64,000 nucleotides of DNA, from NCBI RefSeq assembly GCF_003390925.1, contig NZ_QUBS01000090.1, positions 124,001 through 188,000 on the forward strand, written 5' to 3'. Shown here piece by piece: positions 37,109-46,157 of this stretch. Each line of letters opens with the position of its first letter. Positions within the stretch are counted from its first letter, which is position 1. The DNA comes from Trinickia diaoshuihuensis (GTDB lineage: Bacteria; Pseudomonadota; Gammaproteobacteria; Burkholderiales; Burkholderiaceae). A program made the position numbers and the translations under genes. Under the pieces are notes generated by a model, which saw only the letters and a list, made by a program, of their open reading frames with translations, searched no databases and was not told where the DNA came from.

Positions 37109-38362
37109 ATGATGTGGCGTAGTTTGCTCTCGATGGCGCTGGCCGCCCTTGTTCTCACCGCCTGTGGCGGCAGCGGCGGCGGCGATCCGCCCGCTCCGGT
37201 CGTGACGCGGCTATGCCCGCAGACGATCGATTACGACACCGTATTCACGGGGGGCTCCGGCTCCGGCGAACTCGTGCAGGTGCAACTGGATACGACGGCG
37301 ATGACGTACAAGATCACGTACTTGGCCTCGCCCGTTCCGGTCACCAAAGGCACCGTCTTGCCCACTCGGGCGACGGCGCCGAACAACGTATTCTCCGGCA
37401 CGCTCACGCAAGAAACGTTGCTGCCGACCACCAAGCTCAATCAATGCGCGTTCCGCCTGAACAACGCGAGTCTCGATCCGACGCGACCCGCCCGCGTGTT
37501 TTTAGGCGAAGGCGTACTGGGCGGCACGATCCCGGGCGCCGAAATCCAGTTCGCGGGCGTGGCCGGTGTCGGCGTCGTGCCCGATACGACGTTCCCGTAC
37601 TACCCGTTCATTTCGTTCGCGCAAAGTTCGACGAGCCTTGCCGAGATCGCCGGGACGTATTCGATGCTCGGCTACCACAAGGTCCCGTCACAAAGCTTCG
37701 CGCCGGTCGCCGTCGACGCATCGGTCACGATCAATGCGAACGGCAGTTTCACGGAATGCGACAACAGCGGAATCTACGCGGGGCAATGCCGCCAGCCGGG
37801 AACGAATTTCGTTGCCCGCACCGATTCGCCGACCTTCGAGACCGATCATTTCACGGGGCAAGTCACGCCGACGCAAGCCGTCAACGGACCGCAAGCGCAA
37901 GGGATTCTGATCGTCGGCAAACTGAGGGGCCAGCTCGTACCGATCCTGATTCGAGTGGGCGCGGCGAATCCGTCGATTTTCTCGCCGCCGGGATCGCCTC
38001 CTGCCACGCCGCTGGCCGACGACGAATCGGGCATTGCCATGCTTGCGCCGCAAACAAAGATCGCGGCGGGCTCGCAGAACGGCGAATACGTCGGCGTCGA
38101 CAGCAATTTCGCCTATCGCACCACCGCATTGATGAATGGACAAGCGACGATGCTCGACCCGTTCAATGCGTCGCAAGCCCAGCTCGCGACCGCGCTCAAT
38201 CTCGACTACACGCAGACGCTCCCCGGGCTCGTCACGACGACGAAGGGCGCGGCCGGAACGACACCGACCGGAAAAATGATCTTCACGGGCGGCACGATCG
38301 GGTACCTCGATACATCGGATCCGAGCGCACCGTACTTCGCCGTGAGCGCTTTCGTCCAATGA
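37109..38362 (+). CDS. DUF2957 lipoprotein (copy 2)
   Basis: The roughly 417-residue paralogue has a canonical lipobox LTAC, a short Gly-rich linker and the body LCPQTIDYDTVFTGGSGSGE, matching copy 1 closely in that segment. It is about 120 residues shorter than copy 1. Both end with the same kind of closing segment (FTIGAFVQ and FAVSAFVQ). The start at 37109 (MMWRSLL) is chosen for a GGGA site six bases upstream; an in-frame ATG at 37067 is possible. It lies 31 bp before ompW and probably shares its transcript. Function unknown. Confidence 0.83.
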   Translation: MMWRSLLSMALAALVLTACGGSGGGDPPAPVVTRLCPQTIDYDTVFTGGSGSGELVQVQLDTTAMTYKITYLASPVPVTKGTVLPTRATAPNNVFSGTLTQETLLPTTKLNQCAFRLNNASLDPTRPARVFLGEGVLGGTIPGAEIQFAGVAGVGVVPDTTFPYYPFISFAQSSTSLAEIAGTYSMLGYHKVPSQSFAPVAVDASVTINANGSFTECDNSGIYAGQCRQPGTNFVARTDSPTFETDHFTGQVTPTQAVNGPQAQGILIVGKLRGQLVPILIRVGAANPSIFSPPGSPPATPLADDESGIAMLAPQTKIAAGSQNGEYVGVDSNFAYRTTALMNGQATMLDPFNASQAQLATALNLDYTQTLPGLVTTTKGAAGTTPTGKMIFTGGTIGYLDTSDPSAPYFAVSAFVQ

Positions 38363-38393
38363 ACGACAACGAACAACGCCTAGGAACGCGGAT

Positions 38394-39224
38394 ATGGGGA
38401 TGAGGAAGCTATTGACGCCGCTCGTCGCGGCTTGCGTATCGACGGGCGCTTATGCGCAGCACGCCGGCGACAACGTGCTGTCGCTCGGCTGGTTTCATAT
38501 CGCGCCGCAGTACTCGAGCGATCCGCTGACGACGCATGTGGCGCCGATGCCGATCAATGGACCGCTCGGGCTGCCGTCGGCGTTCACGTCGGCCGGGACC
38601 GGGCTGACCGTCAGCAACGCGAATACGCTCGGGCTCACGTTCAGCCATTTCTTTACCGATCACATCGCACTGACGACATTGGGCGGCGTGCCGCCCGAGT
38701 TTCATATCGGCGGCTTCGGGGTCATTCAACCGCCGGGACCCAGCGGCGCGCTCGGGCAGGAAAACCTCAGCGCGCCCTCGAACAACCCGCTCGTCGGCAA
38801 GGTGCGGCAATGGACGGCCGGTGCGATGCTGCAATATTTCTTTAACAACGCGGAGGCGAAATTCCGGCCGTTCGTAGGCGTCGGCATTACCTATTCGTGG
38901 TTCAATTCGTTTCGCTTGAACCCGTATTTCTCGCAATCGCTGAACGAGAATCTCGGCAGCATTCTCGCCGCCGGGGCCGGCAAGCCCGGGCCGACGAACA
39001 TCTCGGCGAAATCGTCTTCGTCGTGGACGCCGATCTTCAACGTCGGGGCGAGCTATGCGCTGACGAAGCATTGGCAGATCAATGCCTCGGTGTCCTATAT
39101 GCCGTTGAAAACCTACGCGGAAACCGACATCAAAGCGGCCGACGGTACGTTGCTCGCCGTCAGCAAGGCGAAACTCAAGGCCGATCCGATCATCACGTTC
39201 CTCGCGGTCTCCTATCGGTTCTGA
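38394..39224 (+). CDS. OmpW-family outer-membrane protein
   Basis: The 276-residue protein has a signal peptide (cleaved near GAYAQ) and the OmpW plan: an eight-strand barrel with NTLGLTFSHFFTDHIAL, LQYFFNN and the terminal FLAVSYRF with C-terminal phenylalanine. OmpW homologues form narrow barrels with a lateral opening used by small hydrophobic molecules. It is longer than E. coli OmpW (about 212), with extra loop sequence at residues 40-60 and 160-185. Position after DUF2957 and PraB-like genes suggests a shared cell-surface job, perhaps with hydrophobic substrates; that is inference. Confidence 0.9.
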   Translation: MGMRKLLTPLVAACVSTGAYAQHAGDNVLSLGWFHIAPQYSSDPLTTHVAPMPINGPLGLPSAFTSAGTGLTVSNANTLGLTFSHFFTDHIALTTLGGVPPEFHIGGFGVIQPPGPSGALGQENLSAPSNNPLVGKVRQWTAGAMLQYFFNNAEAKFRPFVGVGITYSWFNSFRLNPYFSQSLNENLGSILAAGAGKPGPTNISAKSSSSWTPIFNVGASYALTKHWQINASVSYMPLKTYAETDIKAADGTLLAVSKAKLKADPIITFLAVSYRF

Positions 39225-39417
39225 TCCGACGCAGCGGCACGGCGCGGCTACCGCCAGCGCGCCGGAATCGACCCAGCATCGCACCGGGAATCGCTCGCAT
39301 GCCCCCAAACTATCGGAAGCGATCGTCGCAGTGAATCGACGGCTGCGATAAATTCATTTTACTGACGGCGCCGATGCTCGCACAATCGAGCATCTTCAGT
39401 ATCCGAAGGAGGCGATC

Positions 39418-40197
39418 GTGACCCACCCGTTCGATCAATCCGCGCAGCAATATGTCCAATTCGAGGACGAACGCACTCGTCCCGTCAGGGATCTGTTGGC
39501 CGCGGTCCCTCAAACGCCCCTGCATACCGCCATCGATCTGGGTTGCGGCCCCGGCAACTCCACGCAAGCACTGGCGGCGCGAGCGCCGGACGCCGCGATC
39601 CGCGGGCTCGACGCCTCGACCGATATGATCGAGGCGGCGCGCAAGCGCCTGCCCGCGATCCGCTTCGACGTCGCCGACATCGCACAATGGGACGAGCCCG
39701 GCGCATACGACTTGATTCTCTCGAACGCCGTATTGCAATGGCTACCGGCGCACGAAACGCTATTTCCGCGGCTCGTGCGCAAGCTGTCGCCGGGCGGTCA
39801 CCTCGCCGTACAAATGCCGGACAACCTCGACGAGCCCGCACACCGGCTCATGCGCGAGGTCGCTGCTGGCGGCCCTTGGGCCGACAAATTGAAAGGCGCG
39901 GCGCGCACCGAACGTCACGACGCGCGTTATTACTACGCGTTGTTGTCGCCGCTGTGCTCGCGTGTGGACGTCTGGCGCACGACCTATTACCACCCATTGC
40001 GGGGCGGCGCCGATGCGGTGGTCGAGTGGTTCAAAGGCAGCGCATTGCGGCCGTTTCTCGCGGCACTGGACGAGGGCGAGCGAGATACTTTCCTCGCCCG
40101 CTATCGAGACGCCGTCGCGCTCGGCTATCCGGCGCTCGAGGACGGTACGGTTTTACTTCCGTTCCCGCGGCTATTCATCGTCGCGACACGCAAATGA
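39418..40197 (+). CDS. tam: Trans-aconitate 2-methyltransferase
   Basis: The 259-residue SAM methyltransferase has motif I AIDLGCGPGNSTQAL, the DAAIRGLDAS acidic strand and LSNAVLQWLPAHE, and ends LFPFPRLFIVATRK; all fit Tam. Tam methylates the spontaneously formed aconitase inhibitor trans-aconitate. Start is GTG at 39418 with AGGAGG five bases upstream. It stands alone between ompW and a convergent GNAT gene 9 bp away. Confidence 0.9.
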   Translation: MTHPFDQSAQQYVQFEDERTRPVRDLLAAVPQTPLHTAIDLGCGPGNSTQALAARAPDAAIRGLDASTDMIEAARKRLPAIRFDVADIAQWDEPGAYDLILSNAVLQWLPAHETLFPRLVRKLSPGGHLAVQMPDNLDEPAHRLMREVAAGGPWADKLKGAARTERHDARYYYALLSPLCSRVDVWRTTYYHPLRGGADAVVEWFKGSALRPFLAALDEGERDTFLARYRDAVALGYPALEDGTVLLPFPRLFIVATRK

Positions 40198-40206
40198 GCC
40201 GGTCGG

Positions 40207-40710
40207 TCAGACGCCCTCGGGTTTGATCCGGCCCATCTGATAGACGTTGACGTATCGACCGTTTCGATAGGCGTACTTGACGAGTTCGCCTTCGAACGCA
40301 AAGCCGTGTTTCTTATAAAGCGCGATCGCCGCCTCGTTGTCGACGAAGACCGTCAGTTCGAGCCGCACGAGATTGAGCCAATTATCGGCGAGGTCGATCA
40401 CGCTGCCGAGCAACTTATTGCCGATCCCCTGCCCTTGGCGGCCACCCTTTACCGCAATCGCAATGGTGCCCACGTGCCGGCGCCGAAGATTCGCCATCGG
40501 CTCGACGACGACCGATCCGACGACCTCGCCGTCGATCTCGGCAACCAAGTGATAGACGTTCGGAGGGTTTTCGCTTAAACGCTTTTGCCAAGCCGCGAGC
40601 GAGGGGAACGGCAACTGCAGCGTCTGCGCGTAGACATCCGCGTCTTCGTAGAGTTGGGTGATGGCTGCGCTGTCCGCGTCGCTGCTGCGCCTGATCGTTA
40701 AATGTTCCAT
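40207..40710 (-). CDS. GNAT N-acetyltransferase, YhhY/AaaT-like
   Basis: The 167-residue acetyltransferase has the acetyl-CoA motif GGRQGQGIGNKLL near residue 95 and a C-terminal FVDNEAAIALYKKHGF. N-terminal LTIRRSSDADSAAITQLYED resembles E. coli YhhY/AaaT, which acetylates some amino acids. The ATG at 40710 is preferred because frames upstream are shadows of the LysR gene. It lies 10 bp downstream of the LysR gene on the same strand and may be co-transcribed. Confidence 0.88.
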   Translation of the reverse strand: MEHLTIRRSSDADSAAITQLYEDADVYAQTLQLPFPSLAAWQKRLSENPPNVYHLVAEIDGEVVGSVVVEPMANLRRRHVGTIAIAVKGGRQGQGIGNKLLGSVIDLADNWLNLVRLELTVFVDNEAAIALYKKHGFAFEGELVKYAYRNGRYVNVYQMGRIKPEGV

Positions 40711-40720
40711 GCCACGCTGT

Positions 40721-41677
40721 CTAGATTGTCGAGGACTCTGAATCGGAAAGAGGGCGGAAATACTGTCGGCAAACCGAAAGGACCAATTGCCGAAGCCAGC
40801 GGTGGGCCGGGTCGAGCTCCAATCGCGGATGCCACATTTGCGACACGGTAATCGAGCCCGTTTCAACCGGCAGTTCGAACACGTAAATCCCGCCATGTAC
40901 CGAAGGTTCAGCCGATTCCGGGACCTGCGCCACGCACGAAGCCGGCACCAGAGCGACGAGATCGGATGTACGAGCGACGGCCAGCGCGGCGGAAAAGCTC
41001 GGCACGACGGCCGCGATCTTGCGCGTGAGCCCGAGCGCGGCCAGCGCCTCGTCGACGGGCCCGTTTGGGTTCTCGCGCCGCGCGGCGACGACGTGGCGGA
41101 ACGCGGCATAACGAGGCGCGCTGATCGGCGCCTCGCTTTGAAGCGGATGGCCCCACCGCACCACGCCGACGAAGCGATCCCTGAACAATGCCTGCAAGCG
41201 CACCTCGGGGCCCATTTGCCCCAAGACGCCGATTTCCAGATCGGCCGAACCGTCGCGTAAATGCATCGGCGTTTTTTCCGGTTTCGAAGCGAAGCGCAGC
41301 AACACGTTGGGTGCGCTCGCCGATGCCGCGGCGATCAACGGCGAGCCGAACGCTTCCACGAAGTCGTCGCTCGCGCGAATCGTGAATGTGCGCGCCAACG
41401 CTGCAATATCGATTTGCGTCCTTGCCGAACTCAGTACCGCGCGAGCGCCGTCCAACGCCTCGCGAGTACGCGTGTGAATCGCCTGTGCGTGCGGCGTCAA
41501 TACCATGCGCCGCCCGGCGCGAACCAACAGCGGATCGCCCGTCGCCGCCCGCAGCCGCAGCAGCGTTCGGCTCATGGCCGACGTACTCAACCCTAAGCGA
41601 CGCGCCGCCCCGGCCACGCTGGCCTCGGCGAGGAACGCATCGAGTGCGACGAGCAAGTTCAAATCGGGATCGGACAT
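40721..41677 (-). CDS. LysR-family transcriptional regulator
   Basis: The 318-residue regulator starts PDLNLLVALDAFLAEASVAG, with the recognition helix LSTSAMSRTLLRLR and the effector domain from about residue 90. It is divergent from the SDR gene at 41816 across a 138 bp gap, the usual layout for a LysR protein and its target. Effector unknown. Confidence 0.92.
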   Translation of the reverse strand: MSDPDLNLLVALDAFLAEASVAGAARRLGLSTSAMSRTLLRLRAATGDPLLVRAGRRMVLTPHAQAIHTRTREALDGARAVLSSARTQIDIAALARTFTIRASDDFVEAFGSPLIAAASASAPNVLLRFASKPEKTPMHLRDGSADLEIGVLGQMGPEVRLQALFRDRFVGVVRWGHPLQSEAPISAPRYAAFRHVVAARRENPNGPVDEALAALGLTRKIAAVVPSFSAALAVARTSDLVALVPASCVAQVPESAEPSVHGGIYVFELPVETGSITVSQMWHPRLELDPAHRWLRQLVLSVCRQYFRPLSDSESSTI

Positions 41678-41815
41678 GCGCGCGATCCTAGCATGGCTAC
41701 TAATGGAGAGAAGGCGTACCGTGCAACTGACGAGTGCACGGCACGCGTATTCCGGCGTGGCTGCGTTCTCGATATATTGCTCGATCCAAAGCGTCTCGCC
41801 CGTCAGGAGTTATCG

Positions 41816-42520
41816 ATGGAATCCACAGCTCGTCAAAAAACCGTTCTTCTTATCGGCGCATCGCGCGGCCTCGGATTTGCGCTGGCCGAGCAATACCTCG
41901 CGCGCGGCTGGCGAGTGATCGCCACGGGCCGCGAGCACTCGATAGGGAAACTGCGGCAGCTTGCCGAGAATAGCCAAGGGACACTGGAGGCAGAGACGGT
42001 CGATATCGCCGATCTCGATCAGGTCGCCGCGTTACGCGAACGTTTGGCGCAGCGCAGGCTCGATATGCTGCTCGTCAACGCGGGCGTCAAGAACGACGAC
42101 CGGGAGACGATCGCCGATGTGTCCACGGAAGAATTCGTGCGCGTGATGGTCACGAATTCGCTGAGCCCCATGCGAGTCGTCGAGCGGTTTCAAGATCTCG
42201 TCGATCCCCACGGAACGATCGCGGTCATGTCGTCCGGCCAGGGCAGCGTCGCCAATAACGTCAACGGCAACTACGAGGTCTACCGCGGCAGCAAGGCAGC
42301 GCTCAATATGTTCATGCGCAGCTATGCCGCACGGCATGCTGGTGATGGGCGCACGCTGCTGCTCTTGGCGCCTGGCTGGGTGCGGACCGATATGGGCGGC
42401 CCCGAGGCACGGCTGAGCATCGAAGAAAGCATTCCCAACTTGGTCGACACGATCGAAGCGCATGCGGGCCGCACGGGCCTGCATTACGTGGATTACCTCG
42501 GACGCGTCGTCCCCTGGTGA
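41816..42520 (+). CDS. Short-chain dehydrogenase/reductase
   Basis: The 234-residue SDR has the cofactor motif LLIGASRGLGFALAEQYL (TGxxxGxG type, with ASRGLG), the LLVNAGVKNDD segment, the active-site serine region VMSSGQGS and the catalytic YxxxK in YRGSKAAL. Note that the tyrosine is in EVYRGSKAA, giving Y-R-G-S-K. AGGAG precedes the ATG. It resembles CsgA/YciK-type small SDRs. It is divergent from a LysR gene and convergent with the broken carotenoid oxygenase gene 13 bp away. Confidence 0.9.
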   Translation: MESTARQKTVLLIGASRGLGFALAEQYLARGWRVIATGREHSIGKLRQLAENSQGTLEAETVDIADLDQVAALRERLAQRRLDMLLVNAGVKNDDRETIADVSTEEFVRVMVTNSLSPMRVVERFQDLVDPHGTIAVMSSGQGSVANNVNGNYEVYRGSKAALNMFMRSYAARHAGDGRTLLLLAPGWVRTDMGGPEARLSIEESIPNLVDTIEAHAGRTGLHYVDYLGRVVPW

Positions 42521-42533
42521 TGCCTCATGCCCT

Positions 42534-43508
42534 TTAGCCTTCATGGTCGTTGTCCAGCCACTGACCATGAAAACCGGACGGAATTCGAGTCGGCAGGTGT
42601 ACGGTGGCAATGGGGCCGGCCGCGATATCGCGCGCATCGAGCACTACCACGTCGCTAGTTGCCGTCGTATGCCGGTAGACGCAAGACAGCAGCCAGCCGT
42701 CGTCTTCGGTCCGTGCTCCACGGCGCGGCACGAAAACCGGCTCGCTGTTTTGGTCGCCCGGCGCTAGTGCGTATCGCTCGAACGCCGCACTTTGCCAGTC
42801 GTAGCGCACGATGCCGCGCATCTCCGAGGTGTTCGGCTGCTCGACCGCGTAGAAATAGCGATACGGCCGGCCTGTCAGTCGCTCGTTGATGCGGGGCAAC
42901 TCGATGCCGAGTACTGCGACCGCGTGCTCTTGTACCTGCCCCGGGGCCAGGTCGATTCGATACCTGTGCAGCCTCCCAAGAGGGTTTTCCTCGAACTCGC
43001 GACCAAACATGATCAGCTCGCCGGTCTCGGGATCGATCTTCGAGTGCGCGGTCATGCCGTTCGTCGCAAACGGATGCCGGCTCGGCCGCTTGAGCGTATC
43101 GAGTAGCGGCGAAATCGGCAGCGGCACGCCGCCTTCCGCCAAGGCCAGTGTTTCACCGGCGTGCCGAATGACGTTGACGTTAGGATTCGTGTCGGGCCGC
43201 GACGAAACGGATTGCGGCTCGTACACCCGTGCACATCGTTGCGTCCGCAACCATTTGTTGCGATAGGCGGTAGCCCTGCCGCCCTCGAACGAAATGCCGT
43301 GCAACATCGCGGCCTCGGGCCACCATCCGAGAACGCCCTGACCTTCGAAGCGGCCCGTCAAGGGATTGGGGCCGTTGCGGACCAAAACCCCATTGAGATC
43401 GCCGGGTATGTCGCCGGTCACAGGCAACGCGAGATACTCGGCTTCGGTTGCGACCGGCGCGAGCGCGCCGGCGTTTAAGTCGATCGTTGGCAAGGCAGGT
43501 TCAAGCAA
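42534..43508 (-). pseudogene. Carotenoid-oxygenase-family gene with internal in-frame deletion
   Basis: The 324-residue reading resembles carotenoid cleavage/lignostilbene dioxygenases, which are normally about 450-500 residues and bind iron with four histidines. Present are the N-terminal VLVRNGPNPLTG, ALAEGGVPLPIS, the first His in MTAHSKIDPETGEL (H155) and the last in PSGFHGQW (H314). After FGREFEEN (near residue 176, about base 42980) the protein jumps to LGRLHRYRIDLAPG, which in the family comes some 130 residues later. The region holding the second and third histidines (MHDF and FHxxNA type) is missing without a frameshift. It is therefore probably inactive. The start is uncertain (TTG at 43508). 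Confidence 0.75.
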
Positions 43509-43547
43509 GGTCAGGAGGGCGCTCGACGACGAGCCGCGTCAATTTAT

Positions 43548-43590
43548 ACCCGGATTAAATTTAAGTCAATATTATCCGGGTTAAATTTAA
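43548..43590. promoter_or_regulatory. Repeated CCGGAT/AAATTTAA elements, predicted operator-promoter
   Basis: ACCCGGAT (43548-43555) and ATCCGGGT (43574-43581) form a perfect inverted repeat with an 18-base centre. Each is also followed by TTAAATTTAA or its near copy, giving a direct repeat 26 bp apart (43551-43564 and 43577-43590, 13 of 14). The block is very AT-rich against its surroundings and lies upstream of the broken oxygenase gene and of the GNAT gene at 43680. A dimeric repressor site is likely; no TetR- or MarR-type regulator is adjacent. Confidence 0.5.
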
Positions 43591-43679
43591 AGGAGGTGCT
43601 CGTCGCGCCACGCAACGCTTGCGGGGGCCGGGCACGCCGACGTAAGCTGCGAAGCCTCAGCGGAGAGGGAGCGATTGGC

Positions 43680-44126
43680 ATGAACGTAGGATTTGCGCCG
43701 ACGGCGCCGGGCGATGCCGACACGCTCGTACAGATGCGGATCGACGCCATGCGCCAAAGTCTCGAGCGCATCGGCCGCTTCGATCCCGAACGGGCACGGG
43801 CGCGCTTCTTAGCGAGTTTCGAGCCGGCGTGGTGCAGGTTCGTTGTGGTGGACGATCAACCGGCGGGCTTCGTTCAAGTTAAACCGGCCGAGGGCTATCT
43901 GGCGCTCGAGCACCTGTATATCGTGCCCGGCTATCAGGGAAGAGGGATCGGTGCGGCCGTGCTCGAGTCGATCCTGGCCGATGCGAATACGCAATCGATG
44001 CCGGTCAAGTTGGGGGCGCTACGAGAGAGCGATTCCAACCGCTTCTATCGACGGCATGGTTTCGTCCAAGTGGACGAGACCGAATGGGATATTTACTACG
44101 TCAAAGCGCCTAGCGGGGCTTCTTAG
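43680..44126 (+). CDS. GNAT-family N-acetyltransferase
   Basis: The 148-residue acetyltransferase has the acetyl-CoA motif VPGYQGRGIGAAVLESI near residues 80-96 and ends with SNRFYRRHGFVQVDETEWD, a usual GNAT close. The ATG at 43680 is the only one placed before the domain start. Substrate unknown. It converges with the LprI-like gene across a hairpin. Confidence 0.88.
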   Translation: MNVGFAPTAPGDADTLVQMRIDAMRQSLERIGRFDPERARARFLASFEPAWCRFVVVDDQPAGFVQVKPAEGYLALEHLYIVPGYQGRGIGAAVLESILADANTQSMPVKLGALRESDSNRFYRRHGFVQVDETEWDIYYVKAPSGAS

Positions 44127-44151
44127 AGTGCGATGCGAGCGCATCGCACTC
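44126..44151. terminator. Hairpin between convergent genes, terminator-like
   Basis: Perfect 11-base arms GAGTGCGATGC and GCATCGCACTC with a four-base loop GAGC begin at the last base of the GNAT stop and end 14 bp before the LprI-like stop. There is no T-run, so it is a strong stem of bidirectional terminator type but not a canonical intrinsic terminator. Confidence 0.5.
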
Positions 44152-44164
44152 CTTGACGCCGCGT

Positions 44165-44542
44165 TTATTGGCCGAGCTTAGCGTCGACGCAACCCGTGCT
44201 GTTGCATTCGCGCTCACGCTCTTGCAGGAAGGCGAGGCGTTGCTGCGTCATGTTCACGGCGCAATCGAGGTTCACGAAGTACCCGTTTTCCTTTTCCTCG
44301 CTGCATTGCTGATCGCGTTGCTTGAGCCAGGTCAGTTGACCGCTCTTTAGCGACGTTTGCTGCGTCGGGTTAAGGTGCGTACGCAGCCGAGAGTACTGCT
44401 CGTTCAAATCGCGATCGGCCTGCGAAAAAATATTGCTTGCGCAATAGACTTGGTCGAACGCATTGCGCGGCTTGGCGCAACCCGCGGCGTGCGCGGCGAA
44501 CGGGACGAGCGCGGCAGTCAGTGCAATGGCAAGCTTCTTCAT
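44165..44542 (-). CDS. LprI/DUF1311-type periplasmic protein
   Basis: The 125-residue protein has a Sec signal (MKKLAIALTAALVPFAAHAA) and a mature part with five or six cysteines and the LprI/DUF1311 pattern CAKPRNAFDQVYCAS, then DLNEQYSRLRTHL and LTWLKQRDQQC. Members of this family include a mycobacterial lysozyme inhibitor; most are unassigned. The ATG at 44542 starts the signal peptide; upstream in-frame residues do not. It lies 19 bp after the amidase gene in the same direction, so both may act on or around the cell wall. Confidence 0.85.
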   Translation of the reverse strand: MKKLAIALTAALVPFAAHAAGCAKPRNAFDQVYCASNIFSQADRDLNEQYSRLRTHLNPTQQTSLKSGQLTWLKQRDQQCSEEKENGYFVNLDCAVNMTQQRLAFLQERERECNSTGCVDAKLGQ

Positions 44543-44561
44543 TGTTATTCCTCTCTCATCG

Positions 44562-45263
44562 TCATAAAACCTTATTGATCGCACGGCAATCCATTACGCC
44601 CCTGGAGATCGCCGCCGCTAATTTCGCGATCGTGGCCGGTTCGGCCAGTCGTCGCTCCTCTTCAGGGTTGACGATCACGCCGGCCTCGACCAGTACCGCC
44701 GGCATCGGCGCGGTCTTTAGAACGACGAGATCGTCGAACCGATGAATGCCAAGGCGCCGATCGATCAGGGGCCGGTTCTCTCCCTTGATCGGCGTCGCGT
44801 GATACAGCGACGGCGTTTCACCGGCCGCCAGCATCCGTTCGCCTATCGCCCGCGCGCACGCGAGGCTTTGCTCGTAGTGCGGATTGAGTTCGGAGACGAA
44901 AATCGCATACCCTTTGAATTCGCTACGCCGGCCCGCATCGATCCACGCCTGTTGCATCGAATCGTGATGGATAGAGATGAAAACGTCGGCATTCGGCGCG
45001 GCGTTGGGCCGCTCCGCTAGCGCAATGTCGCGCGCGTCGGCGCCCGTGCGCGTGACGCGAACGCCGGCCGCTTGCAGATCGTCCGTAACGGCTTTGCTCA
45101 GATCGAGGTTGTAAAGATGCTCGACGCGGCCGCTTGCCCCCGTCGCGCCAGGGTGCGCCGGCGTATGTCCCGCATCGACGACGACCCATGCCGCGTTGCA
45201 AGTCGCGACGCAGAACCAACCCAAAAGCAACGACAGCGAACGGATGACTGATATTTTCGACAT
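44562..45263 (-). CDS. N-acetylmuramoyl-L-alanine amidase (Amidase_3)
   Basis: The 233-residue protein has a signal peptide (ending near CNAA) and an Amidase_3 domain: zinc ligands in VVDAGHTPAHPG, the glutamate in ASGRVEHLYN and the histidine in ISIHHDS, with the catalytic glutamate in VLVEAGVIVN. It cleaves the bond between MurNAc and the stem peptide in the periplasm. No AMIN targeting domain is present, so it is a minimal amidase, unlike AmiC. The ATG at 45263 starts the signal peptide. It is upstream of the LprI-like gene in one probable operon. Confidence 0.9.
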   Translation of the reverse strand: MSKISVIRSLSLLLGWFCVATCNAAWVVVDAGHTPAHPGATGASGRVEHLYNLDLSKAVTDDLQAAGVRVTRTGADARDIALAERPNAAPNADVFISIHHDSMQQAWIDAGRRSEFKGYAIFVSELNPHYEQSLACARAIGERMLAAGETPSLYHATPIKGENRPLIDRRLGIHRFDDLVVLKTAPMPAVLVEAGVIVNPEEERRLAEPATIAKLAAAISRGVMDCRAINKVL

Positions 45264-45621
45264 CGGGAATTGGACGCAGGATTCAGTGTTGCGGTTGTTG
45301 GTTCTTAGATTGCCCGTGGTAATCGGTATGGCAGCGTAGCGCATTCTAATTGATATAGATGCGCGGCGGGAAGTGTATCTACCTGAATGACGCCGGCGCC
45401 GATGTGTTCAGGGGCGGCCCGTCGCCCACGGCACCGGCAGCGGTCTCGCCCAGACGCCGACACGGCTCTTGCATTACCGTCGTCCCGTTACCACAGGCAT
45501 TACCTTTGGTGCATTCGCCTCTCAACGCGTTTTTTCTAATCTATCGGTACGGGCTTGGATAATCATAAAAAAATCGAAACGTGCGAGCAGCCCGCGAATC
45601 CGCAATCTTTAGGGGATTTCT
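45264..45621. other. Non-coding gap between divergent genes
   Basis: The 358 bp gap separates the amidase from the 45622 gene. It is AT-richer near 45530-45600 and must hold both promoters. A short frame at 45359-45562 lacks a ribosome site and family resemblance. I see no clear palindrome. Confidence 0.4.
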
Positions 45622-45981
45622 ATGCCAGCACTCATGATCGAAAAGGTAAACGGAAATTGGACCGCCCGCGTCGGCGGAACGGAGGTCAGTTATCCATTCG
45701 TCGGCGCTAGAGCCTCGGACCAGGAGGTTAGCGTGCAGCACTTCATCGCGGCTATCGACGAGGGAAGAGCCGCGCTCGACGCAGGTGCTCCTGAAATCTT
45801 CGTCGTCCCTCCGGGCGTGACGGCGACGGCGCTCGTCGATTCATTGGTTCTCGACAGCGATACCGTGATCTATCAAGGCCGGCCGATTTGGAGTTGTGTA
45901 GGCGCGGACAAAGTGCTCGACGACCATCACTCCGTGGCCCAGGCGCTGCGCGACGCGCTCGGCGGTGCCTACGGGGCGTAG
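45622..45981 (+). CDS. Conserved-looking hypothetical protein
   Basis: The 119-residue protein is mostly hydrophilic and acidic, with no signal peptide or membrane segment. AGGGG lies upstream of the ATG (TTTAGGGGATTTCT). The sequence (ARVGGTEVSYPFVGARASDQ, then VVPPGVTATALVDSLVL) suggests a small alpha/beta cytosolic protein, but I recognise no family and assign no function. Codon use looks like that of its neighbours. Confidence 0.65.
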   Translation: MPALMIEKVNGNWTARVGGTEVSYPFVGARASDQEVSVQHFIAAIDEGRAALDAGAPEIFVVPPGVTATALVDSLVLDSDTVIYQGRPIWSCVGADKVLDDHHSVAQALRDALGGAYGA

Positions 45982-46157
45982 GGCGCAGTTGCCGTGAAAT
46001 CGACGAGGCGACGAGTGGCCGTCCCGGCATCACTCGCGTCCTCGTCGATCGCGCGAAATCGATATCGCCCCGTACACTTCGCGCACGCCGGCATCTTGCG
46101 ACGAATTGCGGAACGCGTAATCATCGTCGCAATCACGAATGCGAGAAGAAACACTCC

